Assembly (NCBI GenBank): GCA_947683425.1
Contig: CANTUQ010000076.1
Location: 5,456,001 to 5,520,000, forward strand
Length of the DNA: 64,000 nt
Source: Excoecaria cochinchinensis
Taxonomy: Eukaryota > Streptophyta > Magnoliopsida > Malpighiales > Euphorbiaceae
Direction of reading: 5' to 3'
The translations under genes and the position numbers were made by a program. Each line of letters opens with the position of its first letter. Position 1 is the stretch's first letter. The notes under the pieces were generated by a model. That model was given only the letters and a program-made list of their open reading frames with translations. It had not been told where the DNA came from and ran no database searches. Shown in pieces: positions 46,673 through 58,548 of the stretch.

Positions 46673-47997
46673 TGATATGAGCTTAAATAGCTCATATTTA
46701 GTTAGTGTTTTGTGTTTAAAATCATGTTTAGGTGTGGTTAGTTATGTTAGAATTTGGTATGTTTTATGTTTTTTTTTATGTTGTGTGAGTTTAGGAGGAA
46801 ATGGAGAAAACTTGACAAAAGGAGCAAATTAAGCAATGGAAAGATGGTTTCTGTCACGAGCCCAATGATAGCCACGAGCGCAACCTAAGGTGCATAAGAA
46901 GAAGGAAGGGAAGAAGAAAAGAAGCTAAGCAAAAGGAGAGACACGTTCTGTCATAGGTACGATGGAGGTCGCGAGCGTGACAGAGCAAGGAAAAAGAAGG
47001 GAATCAATGCCAGCAAAAGAGTCAATGAAGTGAAATCCGTGTACTGTCGTGAGTGATGACCATTGGGCAGTTATTCTAAAAGGTCACTTGAAGAGTCAAG
47101 CCTTTTTACCAAGCTTTACAACTCTTTTAGAGAGGCATCTCAAGGGGCACAAGGATTGAAGACATATTTATAGGATTTAGTTGATAAATTTAAGGAGACA
47201 GAATTTTAATTTTAAGAATTTCTATAAGAAGGGAGAACATTTTTTGTAGTTGTAAATTCTTAAGTTTGTTTTGATGTTTTGAGAAGAAGGAAATAGCAAA
47301 GGAGAATATTACATATTTTGTGAAGAGAAAAAGGGTCGAGAGATCTCCTTCTTCTAACTTTTAACCTTTATTTCTTTTTTGTAAATATTCAATGATGTTT
47401 TAAGAACTTGAATCTTAAATGTTATATTTTATTATTCATCTCAATTTAGTATTCTTGTTTGCAGAATTTTCTATTAGAATTTAATGAATAATCATAATAA
47501 GTAAGAGTTTAGTTAAGAGATAGATTTCTACTTAAAACTAATAGAATTTCATCATTAAGACATTACTTGAGAAGTCAGAATGTTAGATGATTGTTATAGG
47601 TTGTTAATTAATTTTGAAATATGCATGTATAATTAACTAGTTCATTAGTAAGAGTTAAGAGTTAGAATTAATAATGCATGTTTTAGGCACTCTAATTCAT
47701 GTCGAGAGAATGAATTAGAATATTAATCAACTTAAGCAAGAATAATTATTTCAAATTTTATCAATTATCAACTCATCATCATTAATCCTATTTGTCTTCT
47801 TTGATTATTATCAATTAGGTTTAGTTAATTTAATATTCCACTAGTAGTTTAGTTCCATCATCAAAATTATTTGACATTGTAAACAAGACTAAAATCAAGT
47901 AGTAATAGTGAGTAATGATCAATCTACGTTCTTCGTGGGAACGATATCTTAAGTACTATAATCGGTAAACCATGAGCTTGCGGATTTAGTGCTAACA
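46673..47997 (+). repeat. 5' LTR of Athila element I
   Basis: It starts TGATATGAGC with an adjacent AGCTCATAT complement, and ends GCTAACA before the primer site. 46850-47060 carries degenerate TCTGTCRCGAGC half-palindromes like those of E and K. Confidence 0.75.
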
Positions 47998-48000
47998 AGT

Positions 48001-48020
48001 TTTTAGCACCGTTGCCTAGG
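48001..48020 (+). promoter_or_regulatory. Degenerate Athila primer binding site
   Basis: TTTTAGCACCGTTGCCTAGG resembles the Athila/Tat primer site TTGGCGCCGTTGCCGGGG with several transitions. Confidence 0.7.
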
Positions 48021-48137
48021 AGTGTTATGATTGATGTTATTGCCATTATAAATCTTGATTTATGATTTTGGATTACAATATTTAATTTGTTTGTTTGTTT
48101 TGTTTTGTTTCTTTAGGATTGGATAGTTCAAGTATAT

Positions 48138-49185
48138 GTCTAGGACAAGGAGATCTCAAGAAGAACTTGAGCAATTGAATCCAGAGATAGAAAGATTTCT
48201 TTTTAGTACCGTAAACCCAAGAAAAATAAGAATAAGAGGCCAGTAATGGCTAAAGAAAATCCACCTAGATTGATGGATTTCACTACGCTAGCATTGAGCC
48301 GGGCTCAACAAGGGGTGGTAAGGCCATCGGTAAATCCGAATCAGTTTGAAATTAAACCCTCTCTTTTACAAATGATTCAAAATAGTATACAATTCTATGG
48401 TTTGGCAAATGAGGATCAAATGCTCATTTGGCAAATTTCTTAGCAATTTGTGATACATTTAAGATTAATGGAGTCTCGGGGGATGCAATCAAGCATAAGC
48501 TATTTCTTTTTATGTTAAAGGATAAGGCCAAGGCTTGGTTGAAAATTCTTGCTAGAGGATCCATTATGACTTGGGACGAATTGGCACAAGCATTTTTGTC
48601 TAAATATTTTCCCTTAGCAAAAACTGCAAAGATTATTAAAGATATTACTACTTTTGTGCAAAATGATAATGAAGCGAAGTTGTCCACACCACAATCTTCC
48701 AAGGGAGTTGCTCATGCAGACTTTTAACAATGGTGTGAACCCCAATACTAGAGGAATAATAGATGCTGTAGCAGGTGGTTCTCTTATGAGCAAGACAACG
48801 GATGCTGCATTCGAATTACTGGAAGAAATGTCAATAAATAATTGTATGTGGCCGATGGAAAGAGTAAGGGAATCTACTTCTTCAATTGTTAATACATTCA
48901 ATTGATTCGGTAGTAGCTTTGCGGGCGCAAGTTGAAGCTTCTAATCATAAGATTAATAACCTAAGTATGGGAGGAAACCCACCAAATGCATGTGTAATTT
49001 GTGGTCAACAAGGCCATGCTAGTGAAGTGTGTAGTTTGGGGATGGCAAGATGGAGGAGCAAGTATGTTTCATCCAAGGACAAGGGCGTGGTAACCCATAT
49101 TCAAACACTTATAACCCTAGTTGGAGAAGCCATCCGAATTTCTCATGGGGTAATGGTAACAATCAGAATAGATGAGGTATAGGGT
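48138..49185 (+). pseudogene. Athila gag
   Basis: Frames must be changed several times. MSRTRRSQEELEQLNP starts at 48138. Then FEIKPSLLQMIQNSIQFYGL (near 48346), ANFLAICDTFKINGVSGDAI (48430), DKAKAWLKILARGSIMTWDE (48520) and QTFNNGVNPNTR (48717). A zinc knuckle, CVICGQQGHASEVC, lies near 48990. This is the Athila Gag pattern. It is non-functional because of frameshifts and stops. Confidence 0.88.
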
Positions 49186-49544
49186 TCCAACAACCTCAAG
49201 ACCAATTTGGAGCTTTAGAGGTCAAGATGGATAGGTTCTTAGAGGGCATTAATTTGAAATTTAGTTCCCAATAAGAGAACTAAAAGAGGCTAGAGACAAA
49301 ATTTGACCAAATTACAAAAAATCCTGCCTCATTTATCCATAACTTGGAGGTCTAATTAGGGAAAATTGCCAATGCACTACCTTCAAGATTATAAGGAAAT
49401 CTTCCAAGTAATACGAAAGAAAACCCAAGAGAGCATATGAAGGCAATCACATTGAGATCAGGTAAAACCTACACTAATAAATTCGTTTCTTCTAACAAAG
49501 ATGGAGTTTTGCAGGAAAATGAAATTCAGAAGGAAGATGAACCT

Positions 49545-49690
49545 TCTGTTGCGAGCGCAACACCTGCCACGAGTGCGACAGCATGAAAACTGGCCAACAT
49601 CACGAGCGGGATACAATCCACGAGCGCACTCGAGGAGAAAGAGCCTTCTATCGCGAGCGCGACTCCAGTCGCGAGCGCAATAAACGGGGC
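49545..49690. repeat. CGCG palindrome cluster inside Athila internal sequence
   Basis: CTGTTGCGAGCGCAACA, GCCACGAGTGCGACAG and TCTATCGCGAGCGCGACTCCAG-type motifs sit between gag and protease. They are the same words as in LTRs E and K. Sequence before and after is ordinary Athila internal sequence. Confidence 0.85.
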
Positions 49691-49789
49691 AACAAAGGCT
49701 AATATTCCAAGAGTTTTCCAACCTCGCCCACCGTTTTTGCAACATCTTGAACAATAAAATAATGATAAGCAATTTCAAACTTTCCTTGA

Positions 49790-50530
49790 TAAATTGAAGC
49801 ATTTGTACATTAATTCAAATTTTATTGAGGCAATAACTCAAATTCCTAACTATGATAAGTTTTTAAAGGATTTAATTTCTAATAAAAAGAGTTGGGAAGA
49901 TTTATCTACTATTGAATTGACTGAAGCTTGTAGTTCAGTAATCACTAATAATGTGCCTACCAAGCTTAAAGATCCTGGGAGTTTTACTATTCCTTGTACT
50001 TTGGGGGGATAGTGAGTTTCCTAGATGCTTGTGTGATTTAGGGGCTAGTATCAATCTTATGCCGTTCTCTATCTTTAAGAAGTTGGGTTTGGATGATATT
50101 AAACCTACTTCAATGATCTTGCAACTGGCTGACCAATCAATTAAAAAACCATATGGCATAGTAGAGGATGTGCTAATTAAAGTAGATAAATTCATTTTGC
50201 CCGCTAATTTTGTGATTTTGGATTTTGCCTATGATGTTAAATGCCCATTGATTTTAGGAAGACCATTCATACGAACTGGTAGGGCATTAGTTAATGTATA
50301 TAAAGGGACATGAGTTTTAAGAGTGGGGGAGGATAGAGTAGAATATCACATGGACAAAGCACTCAAATATCCCATGGATGAAAATTTGTGCATGAAAATT
50401 AATGTTATTGATGTTTGTGTACTGGAAGTTTTGGATGATGCAAGTCAAGAGGAGGTCAATCTTTATGAAAAAGTTCAAGAGGAGGAAGAACAGGATAGCT
50501 CAAGGCAGGAACTTTGTATCAAAATGAGGC
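49790..50530 (+). pseudogene. Athila protease region
   Basis: About 49794-50535 reads NSNFIEAITQIPNYDKFLKD, then LKDPGSFTIPCTLG, a frame change, then CDLGASINLMPFSIFKKLGL (protease DLGAS in place of DTGA/DSGA, as usual for this group), LQLADQSIKKPYGIVEDVL and LILGRPFIRTGRALV. It is interrupted at 50531 by the LTR of element J. No reverse transcriptase of this element is seen. Confidence 0.85.
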
Positions 50531-51689
50531 TGTGACGCGAGCCGAACCCCGACGCCTCGGAGGCCCGTTCTTAGGGCTTTCGGGAGAGGTTCATAAAAAC
50601 TTGTAAGAAATTACAAGGTCGTCTATTTTGGGCAACAAGGAGGTTTTATGGAGTCGCCATGCAATAAAACATTGGGAAAGTTCGTCTAGCCTCAGTGAGC
50701 CTAAAACAGCGCTGCTATGTCCATTTTGGGCAAGCCAAAGGGGTCTTGGAGGTCCCATCCTAATAGAACATTAGGATGACCCTCTCGCCTCGTGGAGCCT
50801 AGAACTATGCAAGTTAAAGCTTTTTTACGGGACATAAGAGGTGTCTTGGAAGTCCCATTCCAATGAAACATTAAAATTGTCCTCTCACCTCGTTGAGCCC
50901 AAAGACCAAAGATGATTCGGGACTTCTCATTTATTCATACCTTGATTAAGTTAAAATTGAGTTTTGAATTTAAGTTTTCACCCCTTTTTCATACGTTTCG
51001 ATGCAATAATTAGAGCGCAAGTTGGTCATATAAAGAAAGCGGTAAATAAAGTACATAAAAATAAATCACAACAAAACTAGGGGCGGAATACAACCCCCAT
51101 TGTAAAATAAGTGCAAATCATGCATAAAACGGGTTATTTATTAAGAGTGAGTACATTGGTCCTCGCATGCATAATTAAAAGAAAATAATTTTGAAGTGAC
51201 AATTTATTTAGATGAAAAATCTAGGACATTGGTCCCATTTCGTTAGAAAAAATCCCAATTTATTTAATATAAATATTTTATGCGACTTTTTAATTAATGT
51301 ACATGAAAATAAATAAATTTATTACAAATTACATATTAAATAATAAAAGCAAAATAATACTAAAAATGCTAAAAATACTAAAAGATAAAAACTCCACCAA
51401 AATGGTGTCTTCAAACCTCCATGGGTTTCCACTTGGCATTGGAAAGCTCACACATGAAAAATAAGTATTGAAATAAAAACACAAATAAAGATAATGTTTG
51501 TAATGAAAAATGAATTAAACATGTAACATGTAAAAAATGAATTAAAATAAATAAAACAACATGCATAATGTATGACAAATTAATTAGATGGCATAATAAA
51601 ATATAACTTAACACATGAACAATTTAACATGCATAAATAATAACAATAAAATTTAACATGCATGAAAACATGAAAATAATAATGATGAC

Positions 51690-51919
51690 AACAATAATTA
51701 ATTATAATAAGAAATAAAACTAATAAAAATAATAATGATAATAATAGTAATGACAAATAATAATAATAATGATAACACTAATCACAATAATAATAACAAA
51801 TAATAATAATGATGATAATAATAATCAAAGAATATGAACAACCCAATTAAATATGCAAGTAATGATAATGATAATAATAATAGCATCAAAGAATATGAAC
51901 AATCAAATTAAATATGCAA

Positions 51920-51970
<51 letters not shown>

Positions 51971-52060
51971 AATAATGATGGTAATAATAATAGTAAATTA
52001 TAATAATAATCATAATAATAATACTAATGATAATAATAATATATGAATAAAAATAATGAC
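51690..52060. repeat. (AAT)n-rich region in LTR J (3')
   Basis: Interrupted AAT/GAT repeats with a pure core at about 51919-51964. The 5' LTR counterpart (63380-63760) has a longer pure core, about 63624-63697. Confidence 0.9.
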
Positions 52061-52869
52061 AAGAATATGAACATGAACAATTAAATAAGAAATAAGAAAT
52101 AATAGTGTGAACAATTAAATAAGAAATAATAGTATGAACAAAACAATGATAATAATACTAATATGAATAATTAAATAAGAACACAAGAATAAAAATAACA
52201 ATAATTATATTAATATGAAATAAGAATAAGAACACAAAAATAATACGGACAATTAAATAAGAACTAAGAAAATAGATCTAAGAGGATTTACATGTTTGTT
52301 AACTAATTAAAAATTAAAATTAGAGCCAAGAATGCTTACCCTCAAAATTGGATGTGATGAATGAAGTTAGATGATAATTTTCTTGCTTTGATTTGGAAAA
52401 AATATATAATGAAATTTTATCCCAAGAACAAATAATTGATTTATTTGTCTTAAGGAAAAAAATTATGAAAATCAAGAAGTGAAAAAATTCACAAGAACAA
52501 ATAATTAATTTATTTGTCTCAAGAATTAAATTAAAAAAATCAAATTAGAACACTTGGAGAATTTTTCTTGAAGGAGAAAAAAATAAGAAGAAGAAGAAGA
52601 TGAAGAAAAAGAGAGAAAACAATATTTTTCTTATGAAAAATCCCCCCAAAATCCTTTCCAAAAACCCATTTTATAACCTCAAAATTCAGAATTTTTATTA
52701 AATTGAATTAAATAAATTTAATTGCAATAATCACAAAAAAAACTCATGAATTTGAAGGGTTTGGAAAATAAAAAGGTTTTTGCATTAAATTACACAAAAA
52801 AATGAAGAAAAAATCAATTTTTAGGCCAAAAATCGGAAAAATAGCAAAAAAGGGCGAAATGGGGCGTCA

Positions 52870-53015
52870 TGGGGCGACTGACCCCCGACGGGCGTTGGTG
52901 TGCACAGGGCGCACGGGCGAGAGCGCCCCCCGTGCGCGGGGTGCTGTCGCACGCCCGCCCAGCGTAGCGAGCGGGCGCGAGCAGCGCTCCTGCGCGCTGC
53001 CGCGAGCCCGGCACC
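52870..53015. repeat. GC-rich palindrome cluster, LTR J
   Basis: Words such as GCGCACGGGCGAGAGCGCC, CCGTGCGCGGG and GCGAGCGGGCGCGAGC in an otherwise AT-rich LTR. Same relative position as the clusters of LTRs A and D, different cores. Confidence 0.75.
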
Positions 53016-53263
53016 CTCGAAAAAAATTTTTTTTTTTTAATTTTCCCTAAAACAAAATAATTTCAAAATATACCCTTTTGTCCCAAAATAATTTTTAAAA
53101 CACTTAAAATATTTTTTTTAAAATACATTTTTATTTATTTCTAATAAATCAATTTGACAAGGAAATCATCACTTTCAACTTTCATTTTTGCCTATAAATA
53201 GGCACACTTAATTTCATCATTGGGTAATCCTGATCTAAGCTGCCTTGGGACCCGGTGTTTACA

Positions 53264-53280
53264 GTTGCCCCCAGTTTTGG
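53264..53280 (-). promoter_or_regulatory. Polypurine tract of element J
   Basis: On the minus strand CCAAAACTGGGGGCAACT precedes the LTR; same tract as elements A, B and D. Confidence 0.85.
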
Positions 53281-53404
53281 GAAAACTAGTGCACTAGTGC
53301 CTAGGTGAGCCTAAACTCAGAAAAGGGAAAGAAGCGCATACCTGAGGCGGCCGTCTTTCCAGAACGGATGATGCTGTTGGTGTGATTTCGCCAGCTTATT
53401 GGCG

Positions 53405-53780
53405 TGTCGTCCATTGTTGAAGTGATAGTGTCGTGATCGTGCTAACCCTCCGTGGAGTGGTAGTGCCGTCATCGTGCTAACCTTTCTGAGATGTGAAGCG
53501 GTAGTGCCGTGATCGTGCTAACCCTCTGTGGAGTGGTAGTGCCGTCATCGTGCTAACCCTTCTGAAGTGGTAGTGTCGTGGTCGTGCTAACCTTCCGTAG
53601 AATGGTAATGCCGCCATCGTGCTAACCCTTATGAGATTTGAAGTTGTAGTGCCGTGATCGTGCTAACCCTCTGTGGAGTGGTAGTGCCGTCATCGTGCTA
53701 ACACTTATGAATTTGTAGTACCGTGGTCGTGCTAACCTTCCCTAGAATGGTAGTGCCGCCATCGTGCTGACCCTTTTGAT
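53405..53780 (-). repeat. Tandem array D in 3' UTR of element J
   Basis: Units containing GGTAGTGCCGTSATCGTGC followed by TAACCCTYTG (plus-strand reading), two halves per unit. Related to array B of element B at 6541-7262, in inverse orientation. Confidence 0.88.
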
Positions 53781-55047
53781 TTTGTGAAGCAGTGCTGTCT
53801 GTGAGCCCTTTGGTTGATTGTTGGATTGATGTTTGAACTGATGTTTGGATTGATGTCGTTTAAGTTGGTTGCCCCCTGAGAGGTCTTTGGTTGATGCTTG
53901 AACTGATGTCGTCACTCACTTTTTGCCAGTGTCCTCATCAAATCTCTCTTTCTGCAAAATAGGGAAACTAAAATATGCAGGAAAATTAGTGAGCATGCAC
54001 GTGAAATGCATGGGTTATGCAGAAATGCAGGATAAGAATTCATCTAAGTGGACTTAGAGATAATAGCCAGTCTAGCTGCAATTTGCAATAGGATCGATGC
54101 CTTTTGGAATTGCCTATGAATTTCATGTCTTTGGGATTGCGAGGTTCTCATCTGATACCTGTAGTTATTTTTTGAAGGTAGTGCGTCCCTTGTGGATTTT
54201 CAGACTAGCTTTTCTTAGCAGGAAATGCGCCCTTTGCGGATTTTCACATAACTCTGTGCCTTATTTTTGCCTGGAGTGGACCCAACCCAATCCAGCGGCT
54301 TTTCTTCTTTCTTTCTTTTGATGGATAGACTGCCTGTTTCCAGGTTTTCACCCTATCCTTTTGCCTTACTTTTGCTTAGAGCGCCAATTACGGTTTTCAC
54401 TCTAACGGCCTTTTTTTTTTGCAGAGAGGTTACAGCTATTGGCAAAAATCTTTCAGGCGCGATCGGCATGTGCTTACACCCATGACCATGGTTGTATGAG
54501 CTTGATTGATTTCACAAATGATAGCAGGATAAGTCAGCTGAAGTGCTTGAGTGGTGAGAGTAGCAGAGGGCAGACAGTAGATGACCTTGATCACACAAAG
54601 TGAACTGCTCTAATCATACCAATATTGCACAAATGCATGTGTTTCAATTCAATTTCATTAATCATGATCATTGTTTGACATTAATCTCAAAGAATATATG
54701 ACCTCATCTAATCTCGGGATAAATCTTGGAAGCATCAAACTCCTGTTATCAATCCGCCCTCTCGGGTTTTATGATTGAATATTTTCTCTCTGCTCTTTAA
54801 AAAACTCTTCTTCTTCTTTTTTTTTGACGCAAATTCTAAATGCAATGTTGGGGACGAGACTCAACTCAAATGCATAAATGCACTTGTGGCTCCCCGCTTG
54901 AAGCTCAAGAAACACCATATACCTTTTCCTACGTACTGAACCTTATTAGAAGGTCATCTCCGCTGATTGGATAAGACTTAACCAAGAATCAAAAGGTCTT
55001 ACTTTGGTTATAACGTTAAGCTTAGGTAGATGGCTATCAAAGGAGGA
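53781..55047 (-). other. 3' non-coding region of element J
   Basis: Homologous in part to 5640-6480 of element B. No coding signal. It ends at GAGGA, the target duplication of solo LTR K. Confidence 0.6.
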
Positions 55048-56894
55048 TGTCACACCCCGAACCGGGCCTAGTCGGAATCGGCAGCAAAGTCAGTTAAGTG
55101 AAGGGTATTTTGGTAATTTATGCATGAGTAATATGGATAATAAGGATTTAATTGCTAAGAAAATAATTAAATAAGTTTAGTGAATGAATTATCTAGTGGA
55201 ACATGTGTATGGTATGTAGGAAGTGATTGGATAAGATTGTGACACTTGGGTTTGTAGGATGATGACAAGTGGCTTATAAGGAATTGTTAGAGTATGCTTG
55301 AAGTATATGGAAGTAGGATGTGAGTGGGCTAAGAAATGATATGGTGTGAGAGGTGTTTGGTGTATTGAAGATATTTATTCAAGAATTAATTGTGTGTGTT
55401 TAGTGTATGGTGCATGTAGAAGTAAGTCAAAGTGGGATTGAAGATTTTGACAAGTGGACCTTTAGGATGGTGACAAGTGGAATGGTTGGTGTGTGCACTA
55501 AATGAGAAAGAGAAATAGGAAAAGAAGAATGGAAAGGGGCAGATTCACGTTTGGCCCTCCTCTCCTTCCCGTTCTCTCTCTTTTCTTTTCCCTTTCCCAT
55601 TTCTTGCATTCTTTCTCTTGGTTGTGTATGAGTTGGATCTATTTTGGAAGAGTTTGGGAGCAAGGTTGAAGAGGTAAGTGGTTAGGTTTTGGTTATTGTG
55701 TTTTGAACTTCTTTTTCTTCTAGTTTGCTTTCGATTTGAGTAAGTTAGAGTTTTGGTTTAGTGATTATTGGGTTTGTTTGTGCGAGTTTTGAATGATTTG
55801 AAGAGGAGCTAAGGCTTGATTGAGTGGGTTCTTGAAGATTGAGGTTTTGAATCGCAAATCAAGGTTTGGGAAACTTTCTTCTATCTGTATAAGAATTTTC
55901 GGTATATTCATGTATGATACAAGCTTCTTGAGTGTATAGTGATGATTTGTGATGATGGTAGTGAGTGTTGGCTCAAATGACTCATTGTTGCATGTGAATA
56001 GGTTTTTGGGTGAAAAACTGGATAAGATACACTGGACCTTTCTTCGGTTACTACACTGTTTCGGAAGTTATAGAACTCAAAATCATTAGATTCTTGAACC
56101 ATTAGAACCATGAATGCCATTACTTTAAATGTCTCAGAAATAGTCTTGGACAAATTCTCGCTCTAAGACATCGAAAATTTGATTACAAATGTAGTGTCCC
56201 TGTTGGGTCGGGTTGTTTGACCAGTATGGGTTGTGGAGTCCATATCTGGAGTTTTAGACATCCAATTGATGTGAAAATTGTTTTATTTGAAAGCTAAGAT
56301 GTAGGAGAACATTTGTTAAGAAGACCACTTTTCCTAAAAATGCGGTTTAGAGGTCGGTTTATATGATACGAACTGGTGGTAGGAAACAGTATGTTAGGGG
56401 AGCTGAAGCGAGCCTCTGTCGCGAGCGCGACAAGGGTCGCGACCTCGCGACAGAAAAGTATGCTTTGAGTCGTTTTTTCTATATTTTTGAGTCTAGGATT
56501 GACCCGGATCAATCCCGTATCTTTCCCATCAGTTATTACGCATGTTTAGGGTAATTAATTGGCTATACAAGTAATTAATCATAGATATAATCCTATGAAG
56601 GATTGTTTATGAATGAGTGCTATTATGTGATAGTTTCAGGAATAACCTAAGCATGACGTACCATACGTATGAATGAAGAATAGTAAATAGTATTGACATT
56701 ATAGATTATATAAATGGATATTATTTGTGGCATGTTTTATCGAAATTATTGATATGAATATGGGATTTATGTTGTTAATGATGTGTGGCTTGTGGGAGAT
56801 GAGGTAAGAGATTTTGGGATGTGTTTCGTGTGTTTGTGGATGAGTTGAGGAAGGAAAGATCTTGCAAAATTCTGCGGATTTTCAGAATCATGAC

Positions 56895-57265
56895 TCTGTC
56901 GCGATCGCGACACTGTCGCGAGCGCGACAGAGACCGATGATTCTGATGCTGTGCCGTCGCGAGCACGCGACGTTGTCGCGAGCCTGCGATAGCAATAGCT
57001 TGTCTGCTCTCTGTCGCGAGCGCGACAACTGTCGCGATCGCGACAGAGCACATTGTTGGCCTGTGCCATCGCGAGCACGCGATTTGTCGCGACCCCGCGA
57101 TAGCAATGCTTGTCCTCTGTCGCGATCGCGACAACATCGCGAGCGCGACAGAGCCGGGCCCTTCTCTCCTTCCCGCGATCGCGAAGTCCGTCGCGCGTAC
57201 ACAGCGAAGAGACTATGGTCTCTGTCGCGAGCGCGACAGGCATCGCGAGCGCGACAGATATGTGG
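56895..57265. repeat. CGCG quasi-palindrome array, LTR K
   Basis: About seven units, roughly 55 bp apart (near 56895, 56953, 57010, 57066, 57117, 57174, 57219). The first, 56895-56931, is TCTGTCGCGATCGCGAC, ACT, then GTCGCGAGCGCGACAGA. Alternate units are more diverged (GCCRTCGCGAGCACGCGA), giving a two-type alternation. Confidence 0.92.
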
Positions 57266-58510
57266 TGTGAAATGAGTTTTCTTCGGTGATTCCAATGTTT
57301 GAGTTCCGAATTTGTGATGCCTTTAGGTGTATTCTTTGACTATGTTATGAAGTATGTTAATATAATTGAATATATTATGCATATCTATATTTATGATCTT
57401 TTTCTAAGATTATTGTGATATGCTTAAGTGTAAATTGTATGATGCATTACTGACTTTATGATTTTATTCATATGTCTCACCTATTGCTAATTTCGTATAA
57501 TGATATAAATTATGCGACGTGAAATATGATTTGTATGATGCATGACCTGCGAGAGTCAGTCTAGTGGATAGTTAGGCATGCCTAATAGAGTCTTTGTAGC
57601 TGCAGCGCCCTTTGAATGACTTGGACCCTGATCAGGTCCCACGACTGGTTCCTTGCGAACCCTTTGATATGAAATGTTTTTAGAATGTGGAAAAAGATGA
57701 TGTTGCTTTTCGACTTGTACCTGTATGGTACATTATATTATGTGTTCCCTCTGAGGGTTACCCGGTCAGAGATCGGGCTATGTGTTTCCTCATGAGGTCT
57801 TTCCCTCCGTACTCGTTATCCACTATTATGAGTCAGCAGGTATTTTAATGGTTTGTTTTATTCTGTTTTGAAACAGTCATCAGAATGTGATATCTGAATG
57901 AGTAAGAATCAGTTTATATGTATATGAATATGACTACGGGCTTCAGAAAGTAAATCTGTATTTAGTAAACATGACTTTTCAGTTAACATGATTATCCGTA
58001 CTTGGCATGTGATTTGTTATTAGTTTCTGAATGCTTTGAAATGATTCGATCGATGTATTTATGTATATGAGTTAAGCATGGTTTTATTGTGTACAAGCAT
58101 GTGAATCAGATCGGTTGTGAGGGTAAGTATATAAGATGTAATCGTACTTTCTGCATGGTTTTGGATATGAATGTGAAGTGATGCGATTATGCCTTCAGTC
58201 TCCGTTATGGGAGTGTTTACAGCATGATATGCTATGTATTTGAGTTGTGCAGCAGAAGTGTGGTGTTTTGGATGTTTACTTGGGTATGTGGCTCAGCATG
58301 ATAACATTGGTGTCGTGTTTTGGGTTATGACTGTTTTGGCCCATTCCTGATATATGTATATGACTATATGTGGGAGTTTCCGAATGAATGCCTTTATTAT
58401 GCAAATCTGTTTAGACATATGTTTTGAATATCCGCAATTGCCATTTGAATGTATTTTGCCTTGACGACCATTGTGAATGGCCGTCCATATTATTATGTTT
58501 GTTTTCCCCA

Positions 58511-58548
58511 CTAAGCGTTATCGCTTAGCACGGGTTCTTTTCCCGTGC
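58511..58548 (+). promoter_or_regulatory. Conserved double stem-loop, LTR K
   Basis: CTAAGCG/CGCTTAG with a TTAT loop, immediately followed by GCACGGG/CCCGTGC with a 7-nt loop, then AGGTGACAGG. It is the best-formed copy in the window. Confidence 0.75.

Larger units (their letters stand above)
46673..50530 (+). mobile_element. Athila element I, 5' part
   Basis: 5' LTR (46673-47997), primer site (about 48001-48020), gag (48138-49185) and protease region (49790-50530). It is then interrupted by minus-strand element J at 50531. It lies in the copia gag of H. Heavily decayed. Confidence 0.8.
50531..53263 (-). repeat. 3' LTR of element J
   Basis: On the minus strand it starts TGTAAACACCGGG after the purine tract and ends GGCTCGCGTCACA. 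It holds a large AAT-rich microsatellite region (51690-52060), a GC-rich palindrome cluster (52870-53015), a possible TATA (TTATAAAA on the minus strand near 52670) and GGAGTCGCCA blocks near its 3' end (about 50650). Confidence 0.88.
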
